Shown in pieces: positions 23,101 to 38,600 of a stretch of 64,000 bases of DNA (position 1 is the stretch's first letter; each line of letters starts with the position of its first letter). The stretch is from Sipunculus nudus (lineage: Eukaryota > Annelida > Sipuncula > Golfingiida > Sipunculidae). The DNA lies in the NCBI GenBank assembly GCA_026874595.1, contig CM049310.1, positions 77,493,056-77,557,055 on the forward strand, in the 5' to 3' direction. Below the pieces are notes generated by a model that was not told where the DNA came from, ran no database searches, and worked only from the letters and a program-made list of their open reading frames with translations. A program made the position numbers and the translations under genes.

Positions 23101-26100
23101 ATATTTGAGGTTTATGTCATATTGACATACCCATACTACATTCCTTGCTTCAATACCATTGAATCATGCACATCAAGGTATCTCTGAACAGATTTTGTGT
23201 TTTATTACAAGCTTAAAATCCTGTTCTCAGGTTCAAAATGATTTAGTATTTTGTTTGTGTGATGCATTAAAAATTTCCCCACACAAAATTACCCTTTTAA
23301 TACATATTGGTGCAATCACTTGCTTGTTTTTGCTGTTCTAGTTGAGTGAGTTCTGGTTGAGTGAGTTCTCATTGTAATTCGGCACAAGGGGGCTGAGTGC
23401 TCAGGTCAATAATTTCATAGGTCACTAGTTCAGAGGTGAAGGGGCACACCTGTGTAAAAGGCTTAGCTAGAGTGTCAAGCTAATGAATACTCATAGGGCT
23501 AACAAGCACTTTGCTTATTGTTAAGTTTTTGTAATTCATGCACCTAATGAATAGTCAGTAGCTTTCAGTGGAGATCAGTATAAAGTGGCTCAAATCAAGA
23601 AGATTCTGCCCTAATACAGATGAGAGCTTCTTTGAAAATATCAAAAACAGAGAAAAAAATTTGTAAATATTCGAAAAAATACAGGTGGTGCCACCAGTTT
23701 GCAGGAACTGATGAAACACTCCATGACCAATATTCATGCAAAGAATCATGGTGATCAATGCAGTAGTTTTTCAGATACTCAAGCTTTTGTTTCAAATTTT
23801 TAATTATTCTGAGGGATAATTACGAACAACATAATTCAGAGGATATGGGTAACAGAGACCTTATTTCACGTTTCTAAAGAGAATTTTTATGGACCTCCCT
23901 TGATGTTGAGTTATAAGATTCCAGGTCCAGAGATTACAATTTGTGCCCTGTTAACAGATGACTGCTTCTTTGAAGGAATAAAAAATTGAGGAAAAAAATT
24001 AAAAAAATACAGGTTGCGCCATCAGTTTACAGGAACTGATGTAACACTCCATGATCAACATTCATGCAAATATTCATGGTGATCAATGCAGTAGTTATTC
24101 AGATACTGAAGCTTTTGTGTCAAATTTTTAATTATTCTGAGGGGTACTTATGAGCCTGATAGGTCAGAGGATATGGGAAACAGAGACCTAATTTCAATTT
24201 TCAAAAGAGACTTTTCATGGACCTCCCTTGCTATCAAATAAGAAGATTCCAGGTCCAGTGGTTATGATTTGTGCCCTGTTACGCTCTTTACTTAGCGCTT
24301 AAACTATAGGCCTACTTCCTATATCATAAGTGCTGTTTGTTATGACCTCATATCCTGAATTGCTACACCAGAGGGGAGCACTGTATTTTCATCCAATCAG
24401 ATGAGACCTTGTGCTGGAAGACGCGGCAAAGCAAGGAATACACGGAGCCAATCATGTTCATTTTGTTTTGAGTGACAGCTCATCACCCTGGTAACCGTCT
24501 GAATAGACCACAGGCTAAAAGAGAATTGCCCCAGATGTGGTTTGCTTAGGGCCTTGGGCACATAGGATGCCCGGCCGGTGAGTTCTGCAGACAACAGATA
24601 TATGGCTACGCTAACACATTCATAATGTCATAATCGAATCGGTCGATGATGCGAGAATACAGAGGGAGCAATTAAATTTGATCGTTAACTCTCATCAAGC
24701 GGCGCTTGAAGCGCAGCTATGGGCTATCTAGTTGGCTGCTTGTCACATCATATGCAAGTTTTTTTCAGCAGGCAACAAACTGCCATCTGGTGTCTAAATA
24801 TATCATAAACATTCAAAGCTGGCAGTGTGAAAATCAGTTGCTTCTTTGGAAGTGCAAGATTTCCGCTGCCTCGGGAGCGTAGTGCCCTGTTATCAGATGA
24901 CAGCTCAATTTTTGAAAATATAAAACAAGGGACCTATGGGTCACGGCGCTCAGCTGATCATGATTGAACTATAAATGTATCACCATTGTGATACTATATT
25001 TAGTCGACAAACCTTATAAATATCATGGACCTATTAGGCTATTATAAAGGAATATAATGTAATATGTGAGTAAATGATAAATGAAATTACCTGACTGATG
25101 GATTAATATGGAGTAAATATAGTGGTTTATTTTTTATTTATTTGGGAGCTGTTGAAAATAGCAATATATTTGAGCAAATATGAATACAATGACAGTACAC
25201 TAAGCAGTGGTAGAATGATGATAAGGCTATTTGTTGAAAGATCTATAGTGTATGGAAGTCTGCAAGATTTCAATTTGACATATATAATGTTATTATTAAC
25301 TATGCTGAAGAGTGGATTTATGAATTGTGACTGTATGACATGGTATCTCTTAGGTCTTGACAAGGTACATTATATTGATGACCACCACATCTACATATTA
25401 CACAATATTGACATAATTTCTGGCACGTACATAGGCAACAAACAGTTATACAATATATAAAAATATGAATATATCTGATTCAACTTGTTCTCGTTTACTG
25501 AGGCTGACATTGGGATGGGGTTCGGAGAAGGAAACAGTGTGGGCAGCAAGGAGGGTTGGATGTAGAGAGAAAAGGAGATAGAGAGAGAGGGAGGGAGCAT
25601 TCAACAGTACTTAAACACCTGGAAGGTTAAAATCTAAAATATTATGAAATGTAGATAAAGTCTGAGAGAAAGAGGTAATCTAGGCTATGGTTGGTTGATA
25701 TGATTGAAGAAATTGTTGCAAATAATATTTTATGATCTGACCTTGCGTTTTCATTGGATACCTTTTTGACAGGCTGTTGACAGTTCAACATTTTACACAT
25801 TTGTCTAATGAGATCCAATTTTTTTAATTTAAACTTTAATTAAACTGTTTTTTCTATTTTATGATATGTATACAGTTGATATAAAATCCCCACTCCACAG
25901 GCGGAAGGACTTGATGGAGGGGGGGGGGGGGTTACGATGGGAGTTACAACGCCTCTGTCTCTCTGTATATATTTTCTTCAAATTATTAAATTTTATGCTA
26001 TAGCAATAGCACTATTGTTGACAGTGCGAAGGAGTAAGGACTTAGTGGGGTGGGGGAAGGGGATGGTGGGAGTTACAATACCCTTGCATATACGTACAGG

Positions 26101-29100
26101 ATATGAAATTTAATTAATCAGAGCTTACAGGAAAAAAAAGTTTATTCATAATTATTAAATATTTAAAACAGGCAAGAAAGCTAGAGAAACAAAGCAAATA
26201 ATTTTAATTCCCATTCTTCTGAGCCAGGAAATTATGAACAATTTTTACATAAATTCCCTTTTTTATAACATCATTTTTTTCAAGGTTTGAAAATGTAACT
26301 ATACATTTAGAGTATAACATATATATGTGAATATTTCAGTTGATTCACATTTCTTAATTGCATCAACATATATATCTAATAAATTAGGTTTATAGTACCT
26401 GTCAACATAATGGGGTGGAGGGAGGAAGGGAGGCATAGGGGTGAGAGAGAGAGAAAGAGAGAGAGAGAAAGAGAGCTAGAAAGAGAGAAAGGGAAAGAGA
26501 GAGAGGAGAAAGGCTCTCTGGTAATTACTGCCTGACCCAGCCTGATCCAGACACTCACAGAAGCAGTAGGCAAGGAGTGAAGGTGTTATGTAACAGCCTG
26601 GAACACTGTTAACCAATGACTTGATGTAAACATTCAAGACATGGTGCTATAAATATGGGTCACTGTGCTCAGCTGAAGTTGGCCTTGAAGGTAAAAATCT
26701 AAAATAATAATGGAGATCAAGTCTAAGATGAAAAGGTAATATATGCCATGGCTGGTTGACATGATTGGTTTGTATTGATGAGTGAGAAATTGTTGCAAAT
26801 AATATTTTGTGACCAAACCATGCATTCTCTAATGTCAAAATTGAAGCATGTGAGCAGTTTGTGAACATAAGATGTATATTATTACCATGATCATTGGCTG
26901 GCTTTTTGATAGTTTGTTGACAGTTCAGTAGTTTACACATTTGCTCAATTGGATCTATTTTACATAATATATATTATTAAATATATGTATTTTTATTTTA
27001 TAAAATGTATACAGTTGAAATATAACTGATGTCTCCAGTCCCCAGATGCAAGAACCTGGTGGTGGTGGTTGGGGGGGGGGGGGGGGGAGGGCTGGAATGA
27101 TGGGAGTTACAACATCTCTGTATTAACATAGTGTATATCCATATAGGATTTCCTCTTAATTCAACAATACTTCCAGGATTAAATAGTCCATTCACAATTA
27201 CATAATATTTAAAAAAGGACAGACAGACTGTTAGACAAACAAAGCTGATAATATATTTTAATATTTTAAAGTTTTTCATCTGCAATATTACACATCTGAA
27301 TACATAAGTTGCTTTCAAATTTCAGACTTTAATGGCTTAAATCCATACACATACAGCATATGAAAGTTATTTCAACAGTGCTTAAAGGAAAAATTTCATA
27401 ATAAGTATATATATTTAATGATAATTGAGAGATGATGGACAGACAAGAGCTGATCACTTTATGTTCCATTCTCCTGGGGCAAGAATATGTTTCAATATTA
27501 GATCTTAATTTTTTCTAATCCAATTATCTTTCAAATTGAAAAAATTGTACACCTTTGCAATAATAACTAATGTCCCAGTGCACAGGTGACGGTGAGGTGC
27601 TAAGGATCAATGACAGCCGGGGGGGGGGGGGGGGGGGGGGTAAGAGATGGGATTAACAACACTTTTGCATAAACATTCAGGGCAAACAAAGCCTGATCTC
27701 CAATTCTGCTGAGGCTCGAAAATAATGAACACATGTTTGTATTAGATCCTCATTTTTTTATTTTAAGTTTAATTTGTATACATTTCCAATATAACATATA
27801 TTTCTGAATATAAACGTTGATTCATAATTCTAAATTGCATCATCATAAATCTCAATCTTGTCATGTAACACCACATCATGCATACAAATGTATATTTATA
27901 TATTCATGGGGGTGGGGGGGGGGGGGAGGGGGTGTGATATGAGAACAATTGTACACCTGTCACAGCAGGGGATCTCCCCCAGTGACTGAAACAAATCAGG
28001 AACCCTGGCATAGCTGACTTCCAGTGACCTGGAGTGGCCTACCTGCATCTGGAACAAAGCAAGTGACTACAATAGACCCTCAAGATAAAATTCAATAACT
28101 AGCCTAATTTTCAACCTTTTAGTTTCAAATTTCAGATTTAAACACATTAAATACTTATGTTTACATTCTGAGAAAATTAAATCAACAGTACTCACAGGGA
28201 AAAAATGTGCCATGGTCAAAGTTGGGTAAAATTTCAGGTACTGATTTTATGTTTATACTAATAACTTATAAAATTTACAAAATACAGATCTAATTTTGGG
28301 TATACAATTGAATCTTAATTAAACAAAGTTATATACTTAAAAAAAATTCTCTAGCTTCAATAATTTTCATGAAACCTGAGTAAATATTTTTCCTGATTTT
28401 TTACAAAGTCAATTTTGTTTGGGCACATAACTTAAAACAATTACGCAATACTGACATCATTTCTGGCATGTGCATAGCGAATGTATAGAAAAATATGTAT
28501 ATTATATATGATCAAAGTCAGATCAGTGGTTTTGATACTAGGCAGTCCTGAAGTATAACAAAGGGTTTTTAATGAAAAAATGAAGTTTTTCATTAATATC
28601 TCGAAGGAATTAAGTTCTGGTGACCAAATTCTTGGCATAGTAGGGGATTTTGGAGACATCTTACTGTATGCCTAATTTAAGGAACTTAGAGCTGAAGCTG
28701 GGGAGCTGAGCTCTAGCAAACTGCGTAACACTAGGTTGATGTAAACAATATGTGACATGGTGCTTGAAAACTTGAATAAAATCTACAGTTTTTGATCAAC
28801 TGGTTTCAAATTTTAAATGTTAACAGTAGAAATGCTAACAAAAACATGCTTTGAAAATTAAATCCACAGCAGTTACAGGAAAAAAAACGTGCCATGGTCA
28901 AAGTTGGGCAAAGTTTAAGGTACCAATTTTTTATTTTTGCTAATATTTCAAAAAATTTAAAAGATTTTGATCAAATTTTGGGTATACAATTTAATTTTGA
29001 TTAATAAAAGTTATATTACTGGAAAAAAAGTGCTTAGCTTTGACAAGTTTTGTGTTAAGTGATCAAATTTTTTTCCTGATTATTTACAAAATGCATTATG

Positions 29101-32100
29101 TTTGGGCCCATAACTTTTTTAAATTATATAATACAGACCCAATTTCTGGCATGTACATAGGAACCATATAGAGGATTATTTTTGGTAAATATGAGGAAAA
29201 ACAGATGAGTGGTTTTGATATTAGGCAGTCCTGAAGTGTGAAAATAGGATTTTAATAAAAAATTGAGGTTTTTCCTTAATTTCTCAAAGGAACGAAGTCG
29301 CAAAGACCAAGTTTTCGGCTTGGTAGGAGATCTTGGGGACATCTAACATTATGCTGAATTTTGGATTCCTAGGTCTTACGGTTTCAAAACGTGCCACATC
29401 TACGGACGGACGGACGGACGGACGGACGGACGGACGGACGGACAGACGGACGGACGACGGACAATGGACCACGACTATAGCTCAGATGACTTATAGTCAG
29501 CTGAGCTAAAAATTAAGAAAAAATTCGTAAAAATATTAACAAGGCCTACAGGCCTAATGCGAACTTGTGCATTGGGATATATACCAGGTATAATCCTTCA
29601 ATGCTGGACCATTACTTTTCATGTATATGAACAATGCAAGTACTAAACAATTTGAATAAGAAACAGTTACACAAACATCACTGCTGGATTCTGGCATGGA
29701 TACACACAACACAAAAATGATTGTAGCTGGCACCACCAGTCTTGTATACAACAAAGCTATCAGAGATATATACATATGCCCTATTTCAGACTGATATCTC
29801 AACCTCTCCTGAGAAATAAGCAGGGACACACACTGTGCAAAAATGAATGTAGGTGGCACAACCAGTCTTGTATACAACATAGCTGTTCGTTATGTATAAA
29901 TATGCCAAATTTCAGGCTGATAAATCAAATTCCTCTGTAGAAATAAGCAGGCACATACACTGTGCAAAAGTCATTGTACGTGGCGACACCTGTCCTGTGA
30001 ACAAGAAAGCCATCAAAGACACATAGACAGGTCAAAATATTAGGCCACACCATTACATAAGCTCATTACATCAGGTTTTTGCCCATAAAAAACAGGTTAA
30101 TGTAGGTGGCACCACAAAATCTATAACTTCTAATATGAGTCATGTGACCAACATTTGCACAATACTTGGTAATGCTAGCTTCTGTCATTTCTGAGATTAC
30201 TATGTCATTATGCTTACTTAGTCATGCTTACTTGGCCAAATGACTAAGTTCAAATTCGTGTAACTCCGCTTTAATTAATCAAATGTCAACCATTTGAACA
30301 AACTTGAGAGAGATGGTATAAAAGATTATTTCTGTGAAATATTGAACAATTTGGCTTGACCGTTTCGGAGAAGAAGATTTTTAAAGGTTTTTTTAGCTTT
30401 TTTTCTATAAAATCTAAGACCATTCAGAGTTTTACAGATGGCTAATTTTTTGCATTAAATTTCATGATGCTAGCTCCAGTTGTTTCAAGATAGTATGGGT
30501 TAATGTATAGATGACAGACCTCGGACGCCGCCACACCTTCGCATTAGCTCACAGGTTCGCTAAAAATTACTACAGATGCATACTGAATGCAAAATTATAA
30601 TACCGATACATCTCACTGATGGCAAAATGTTATATTAGCTTGAGTATTGATACCAATTATTTATAATCCATGTACAGCCGTCTTTATATACCCACAGAGA
30701 GCTGTATATACCTGTGATTGTAAACATTGCCTGGCATGAGGAATATCTAAAATCATAAATCTAAAATTTTTTAAAGCTTTTAAAAAACATTCTTGTCAAT
30801 ATTTACCATAGATAATCTGAAATCTAAATGTCTAGAGGCATGATTTAACGGATGCTGATAAACTTGTGCCAGGCTAGATGTATCTGCTTCACACAGTTAA
30901 CATGTATGGTAAAATGACTCAATTCAATTTTTATAATTCAGCCAAAATTCACCTCTGGAACCATAAAAGACAATTATTATAAGAATTATTCAGGGGATTA
31001 TTCTTGTAAAATATTAAACAAAGTCGCCTCAGTGGTGTCAGTCAAAAAACGTTTTGCAGGTTTATACCTCATTTAGGAAAATACAGCAAAATGGCTAAGT
31101 TAAGCTTCCCATAACTCAGCCAAAAATCACTGAATCAAAACCATTTGAACAAACTTGTATTATCGACATCAAAGGATAATTAATGTGTGAGATTTAAGAA
31201 TCAGGCCCAGAAGTTTTTGGAAGAAGAGCTTTGTAGCCACTGAGCTAAAATGGGCTGTTTTAGCATTTGACTAAATTCAGCTTCCCATAACTCAGCCAAA
31301 AGTCACTGAACTGAGACCATTTGAACGAATTTCAGAAAACACTACCCTAGGATCATTTCTGTGCAGTATTAAACAAATTGGCCATATAGTTTCAGAGAAG
31401 AAGTTTTTTGTAGCTTTCAGTATGATCAAACACAGATGACCCCCTAAAGGCTGATGCAGATGGCGCCACCGAATACCTCAATTTCAGATATGACTCATGT
31501 GACCAACATTGGCATAAAATTTGGTGATGATAGCTCCAGCCGTTTCTGAGATTGTAATTTCAGATCAGTATGCCTTTTTGGACAGATGACTGAATTCAAC
31601 TTGCTGTAACCCGGCAAAAAAATCACCAAACCCATTCGAACAAACTTGAGAGAGATTGTTCCAAGAATCATTTCTGTAAAATACTGGACAATTTGGATGA
31701 ACAGTTTTAGAGAAGAAGATTATTAAAGCTTTTTTAGCTTTTTCCCTATAAAATCTAAGAAAATGCAGTCAGCCAAAAAATAAGCAAAATCCGATAGAGT
31801 TTTTAAGATGACTAATTTTTTGCATAAATTTTCATGATGTAAACTCTTGCCGTTTTCAAGATAGTATGGAGTAACATACAGACGACGGCTGATGGACAAC
31901 GCCACACCATAGCATAAGCTCACAGGTTTGCTAAAAATACAGGTGGCGGCACCAGTTTGCAGGAACTAATGGAACACTCCATATTCAAAATATTCATGCA
32001 ATGAATAATGGTGATCAATGCAGTAGTTATTCAGATACTGAAGCTTTTGTGTCAAATTTTTTATTATTCTCGGGGTACTTTAGAGACCCATAACTCAGAG

Positions 32101-35100
32101 AATATGGGTAACAGAGACCTAATTTCATGTTTCCAAGGAGATTTTTCATGGACCTCCCTGGATGTCAAATGAGAAAAATCCAGGTCTAGCAGTTAAGATT
32201 TGCACCCTATTAACAGACGGCCTGACAGCCAGACAGGAAGACGGACTGACGCCGGACAAAGAGTGCTCGCTATAGCTCAGATAACTTTTAGTCAGCTGAG
32301 CTAAAAACTTGTGGTTCCATAGCCATTTATACACGTAAAGTTACAACACATTCAAACTTGCTCAACTTAAGACACGTCATGAATTCTATATTGCTTGCCA
32401 AGTTGATTGCTTGATACCAGCTGACCTTTGAAACCATGTAGAGGAAGTTCAAGCCCTGGGTCACCGGTTCAATGACATATACATCCCCAGGTCGACTAAA
32501 CCTTCCATTACTGATATCCACATTTATAAACTCCCATATTAAGAATCATCAGGTCGCCGTCACCATCTCATGGTTTTCAAGTGTATTGGATAACAATGTT
32601 ATAACGTTTCACATGAGCTGCAAATATAGGATTTCCTCGTGTTATACCCTTGTCTCTTTCATGATGATCGTATGCCCCGCCAACAATATGGCAGCACGCA
32701 TGCATTACGGTCAATCTTGCTTGACGTATTTGTGAATTTTTTTAATGAAGACACATTAATAAAGTACAATAAAATCAAAAGGGACCAAGGGGTCACTGTG
32801 CTCAGCTGAAGTTGACCTTGAAGGTAAAAATCTAAAATAATATCAAATGGAGATAAAGTCTAAGAGGAAAAGGTAATATAGGCCATGGCTGGTTGACATG
32901 AGTAGTTTATATTGATGAGTAAGAGTTTGGTGCAAATAATATTTTGTGATCAAACCATGCATTTCCTAATGTTAAAATTGAAGCATGTGAGCAGTCTGTG
33001 ACCATATGACGTATATTATTACAATGATCATTGGTTGGCTTTTTGATCAGTTGTTGACAGTTCAGTAGTTTACACATTTGTTCAATTGGACAATTTTTAA
33101 AAAAATATATATATATTATCAAGTATATATATTTTTTATTTTATAAAATGTATAAAGTTGAAATATAACAAATGTCCCCAGTCCACTGATGCAAGAACTT
33201 GGTGGTGGTGGTGGTGGTTGGGGGGGGGGGGGGGAGGGAGTAAGTGGAATATTTCACAATTGAATATATAAGTTGCTTTCAAATTAAAAACTTTAATAGC
33301 TTAACCCTTTACTGTTCAGATTAGCCTGTGGATTGTCACACTCCTACTGTTCAGATTTATTTTGCATTTTTTCCACATTTTGACATGAATCTATATAAGA
33401 GACATTAACTCAGTAACCGTTAAAGGTATCTTTGTGAAATTTTCAGCTTTTACTGTCAGGTATATGTCCATCATGTTATTTTATTTATTTTCTATATACC
33501 TGGTTTGATATGTATGTAACTAAGGTATATACAGGTAAAAACAGGAAAATCTGTACTAACTGTATTTCCACTCACTGGTATATCACCAAAATGACCCCTT
33601 TCATCCTGTTCAGGTAACCCATTAACCCTTTGATTAAAAAAGGGAAATGTAAGGATTTTTTTTCACTCTAAGGTAATTATTAATTAAAGGTAAGAAAAAG
33701 GTAAATGATTTGGTTTAATACTGGAAAGGGAACCACCAACGAACCAGCATGTGCAAGTAAATTGGATTTTTCTGTGGAAATCAAATATTTTTCACCTGAA
33801 AAGCTTGCTGACCCAAAGAGCACATTCTATGATTATTAACATATAACACATATGTTTACCTGTACAGGTAAGTAAAGGTAAATTATTTTTTTTTCTGAAT
33901 ATGTTAGCAAACACCTTGTTCATCAATATAGTTACTATAAATTAATACCTTCTCTATTTATGGACTGTATAATTCATTTTGATATAAGAGCAGGTGCTTT
34001 TAATACAGTAATTAAGTTACCTATGTGAATAGTACCTTTGTTCTTCAACTGATCTAATTACCTGTGGCAGTGACAAAATCATGCTGAAAAATGGCTGAGA
34101 AGAATATGGATAAACAAGTGTCAACTGTGTAAAACCATTATATTTTGATTTTTCAGACATGTAAAACATAAATTGATAATTTTGGTTACGGTTACACATA
34201 AAAACATACTCACCTGTACAGGTGAGTTCAGGTAAATTACAGGTAAATTATTTTTTTAATGAAGTATATATTTTATACATGTAATAAGGGAGAAAAAAAA
34301 ACATACAACTTAATTTTGAGTGCCATGTGTAAAATTTATGAATTATAGGTACTAACTGCACTATTTATTGGGTTACCTGAAATGATACCTTTGATCTTAA
34401 ACAGATTTAATTACCTTTGTAAGTACAGAATATAAAGACAACTTTTCATTTTAAAAGTGGAGAGGAAATTTTTGAAGGAGTTAAAACAATATGCAGAAAC
34501 TATCTTTTAATTAACTGCACAGCCACGAGACTTGTGGATTTCAATTTTGCTAATTTCTACCTGTAAAAGTTTACTCACCTGCACAGGTAAGATCAGGTAA
34601 ATTCTCATTTTTTTAATTTAAAATTATATATTATACTTGTTATAAGGGACTTTGCAATAAAAACTATTTACTTTTGTCCAATGTGCAAAATATATAATTT
34701 ATGGGTGTGAAATGCACTAATTATCTGGTTACCTGTAATATACCTTTTTATGTCAAATTAATATATTTTTACATGTGAAGGCAAAAACAAATCGCCGACT
34801 GATTTTAAAATAAAATCTGGAAAAATGTGTCTACCCTGTTTGTTAACATTTCATGCAATAATAAAATTGCTGTTTAGTTGGTCTGTCGCGTTTATCTGCA
34901 CTGGTAAAAATCCAGGTGCGACAGGTAAACAGGTGTGCACTTGGTTCGATCAACGATTAGCCTAAATAAACGTTGATATATCCAAATCTTTCCCATTCGA
35001 AACAGTGCGAATGTACTAAAATTTGAAATAAAAAATCAAAACAAATATGTCTTACACTTGTGAAAACTCTTATTTTCTTAATTAAGGGTATCCATGCAAT

Positions 35101-35117
35101 TTCTTTTGAAGTATCCG

Positions 35118-35148
<31 letters not shown>

Positions 35149-35598
35149 CGGCTGACGGTGATTGAGCGATAATGAGTGAATTTAGCAATATGTAGCACAC
35201 AAGGTACATTAACGAGGCGGTTTTGCAGACTTTAGCCACAGAATTATCCTATCTAGTCAATATAACGGAAAAATAAAAATAAATAAAACATTTACTGGAC
35301 AATTAAGATGCAAGACGACACGTCTGTTTGGTTTTTTTCCTGAACGGTCCAATTTTACCGCGTCATCCCTCAGCCAGCGGTGACGCACTGACGCTGCAAA
35401 CTTTTCTCACCCAATCGTATCCACTTTTACATCAGCAAGGTTCACGTGACTGGGTCTGGCGTGTTTATTTTGTAAAGTCTTTTAAATGGACATGGTTCAC
35501 GTGACTGAGTCTGGCGTGTTTATTATAAGAAGCATCATGAGATGCTGTGCCGACTGGCGGTCGGTTTATTCTTTTTTTTTGTGGGGGGTGGTGGTGGT

Positions 35599-35629
<31 letters not shown>

Positions 35630-38600
35630 CACTGGAAACATCCTCTAACGTCATGCAATATGTATGCATTAGAATCGATTCTTTCCCGGGATCAGAAACA
35701 ATGAGAACACTGGTAGTACTAGTGGAACAATAATTTATTACATATATAATAAATAGGCCTATGCAAATTAATGTAAACAAATCGTTATTAACAAGAATAT
35801 AAAATAACGGAAAATCAATATTTTTTATTGTTGGAAAGATGTTTTTAAAATGTGCTATTGGGGATAATGCACATAATACCAAAGTTTATAAACGTGAGAA
35901 AACGATACTAAACTGTGAAGTAACACCAAAGAAACATGTTTTCACAGTACATTTTAATGTATGTTATGTTATTCATATATATAGGCCTACGTAAGTCCAA
36001 CAATGCTTATCAAAATCATGCCTAGTTACTATGATTTCATAGCAGTACATTCTGGTATCTTAGAGGAAAATTGCACGTAGGCTTACATATCTTCATGCAC
36101 TTACTTATCCAGGTCTTCAATTTGCACTTTATTTCAGTGACATTTAAATGAAGCATAATTACGTCATATGAAATTAATATAAAAAGGAAATATAATATAT
36201 AATTACATTTATTCAATTCATCTTCACTTGAAGAAAAGTAGGAAATTTATTTAATAATTTTGAGATGCACAATTCCTTGGTTAACTAGAGGTATACACGA
36301 GACCTAACTTCAAATCATATAGCTAATCTGGTAACCTCCGTATGCAACTTTGTACATTTAAGCCCTCATATAGTCAGAAATCATGCACTGCTGATAAAAC
36401 TTCAGCTTCAGCAGGAAAGCATGCGGTCTCCCCAGGCTGCAAGGTGGTGATTTCACGGAGAGGCAGAGTTCCAGTTAATTATAAAACAATATGCAGCAAC
36501 AATTCAATAATTCTTAAGAAGCACCTGGAATGTTCCAAAAACTTCTAATAAGTTATGATCTCTTGGGTGTTTGTTTATTTATTTATTTTGTATTCACCAG
36601 TCCCGTCATGCAGCTGTAGAGACACGGACCATGACCTACACCTGGCAATTATACATGTCGTTCGGTTCCTGAACATTGTAAATGATGTCATTATCCTTTG
36701 GTGATTAATGTAATAGATGCCAATTTAAATGAGTAATTTTCACTCCGAATCCCCGTCTGGTTGGCCACATGTTGTGTGCTGTCTTTCCGCTAAAATCTTC
36801 TGTGTGATAGGAAAATTTCCTTGTGCTAATAAAACTGTCAATCAAACGTGAAAATGACAAGGTCGGTGGGTAAAAATAGAAGCCGACACCCTGTGGTATT
36901 TTAGGTCTTCGAAAGGGGCAAGTTTGAGACAAAGCCATCAAACATTTTGCAATATAGATATATTTGTATACCTGCGTCTTTTAAATCAATTTTACAGCAA
37001 TGGAAAGGTACAATTAGATTTCAGTCTAATTTGTCCACCTGCATGGTTTCTCGATCGTCATTTTGAATACACCATGCGCATGCATATCGAAAGTCCGCAT
37101 CTTTGGTCTTAATATTTTACTTTCACTGTGTCACCGTCACTATATATATACGCTATAGCTTCTAATTTAAGATTGGCGAATGCATTTTATTCATTTTCTT
37201 GCATGTATCATGACTGAGACTGACTCCGCCGTATGACTTTAATATAAAGGATTATCTAGACCACGACAGATTTTCCATATTTAATCCCTGGGCCATGCAT
37301 GCAAGCGTTGACTGGGTTTTGAGAGCGATATCAATATAAAGCGGCGTTTATACCGGGTGCACGTACGGTATATGCGATATATATGCAGTCTGCGGTATAC
37401 GTTATGTATTTTTTATGAATATAGGCGGCGAATGAACCCGATTTGAGAAACTTTCATGGATGAAATATAAAAAGGAGTTATAAGTTCTGGTATTAGTGAT
37501 CAGATTTTATGTTTAAAAGGTACAAACATTTATAACGCAGTACTATATTCCTTACAACAATGAATAGCCTGTTATAGGCAAACGTATTACAAAAAAAAAA
37601 TATTTACTTAAATTCATAAAATAATAGGTTATATTTTTAAAATTTAGTTTGCTATGTGCCATATATATTTAAAGATGTTTTGCAGCTCCGCCCAAAATCT
37701 GTTTCACTGGCAGTGACAACTACTGGTGCTTTTATCAATCAGTAATGAAAATGATAATACGCACATAGGCCTATATATATACACACACACACACACACAA
37801 AAGCGCGCACATGTGCACGTACACATGTAGCCTATACATATACAGGAAGTACTACACATATAAAAATTTGTAAAATCTGTTCAGTATGTGTTAAAACCGT
37901 ATTAATACATATTTGTTCAAGCGTATAAGTCACTTACTGTCTTGTTTTACATATTCAAGGATCTGGGTGTATAGGCGTACAGTTCCACGTACGTCGTAAA
38001 ATAATTACTTCAATATTTCATGGAGTATAAAGTTATCTTTATATTTTACACTGGAAACTTAACTATATCTCTATAATATCTGGCTGTTTCTAATTTAAGA
38101 CGGTATTAATTTTATTTTCAATCCAAAAAGCCTCTTAGAATGATTGACAGTTCTTGTGCCCGATTACGATTGTACATAAAATGTTTGGCACAGAAATGAT
38201 CACTAGTAAACAATCAGACATCACATATATATACGACATGATATATGACAGTATCCTCGATTTTTAGTTAAGAAAATATGTTAATATTTAAAATAAATAC
38301 TCATTTTATTATATGATATCGGTTAAAAATGGTTTTCCAGTGCCAGTACATGACACAGTAAGGAGGTCACGCAGATCACGTGCGTGGTGTCTGTTAGACG
38401 CGTCACAGTCAGTCGGACGGCGATCATTGGTCACAAGTTAAACCAATAAAAAAGGGGATAATATATGATCTTGGAAATGTTTAACGGAAGTTAAATCTGT
38501 AAACACACTGCACTTGATTTTGTCACCAGGATTGATTGCCAACATTTGGTAATTTACCGATTTCTGATGAATTTAGCGTAGGAGTCTGATTTTACTCTCG

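Noticed and set aside
24397-24594. 65-codon frame on the minus strand
   Set aside because: Falls inside the MULE-like insertion, has no recognised domain and no supporting signals.
35535-35882. Open frame with a polyproline stretch on the minus strand
   Set aside because: The proline run is the translation of a 28-G homopolymer; no start context, splice site or domain supports a gene.
36400-36500. Protein-like minus-strand stretch (about 34 codons, [19 protein letters not shown])
   Set aside because: Bounded by stops without splice sites, no recognised domain, and the other strand is open too; could be chance or an old element.
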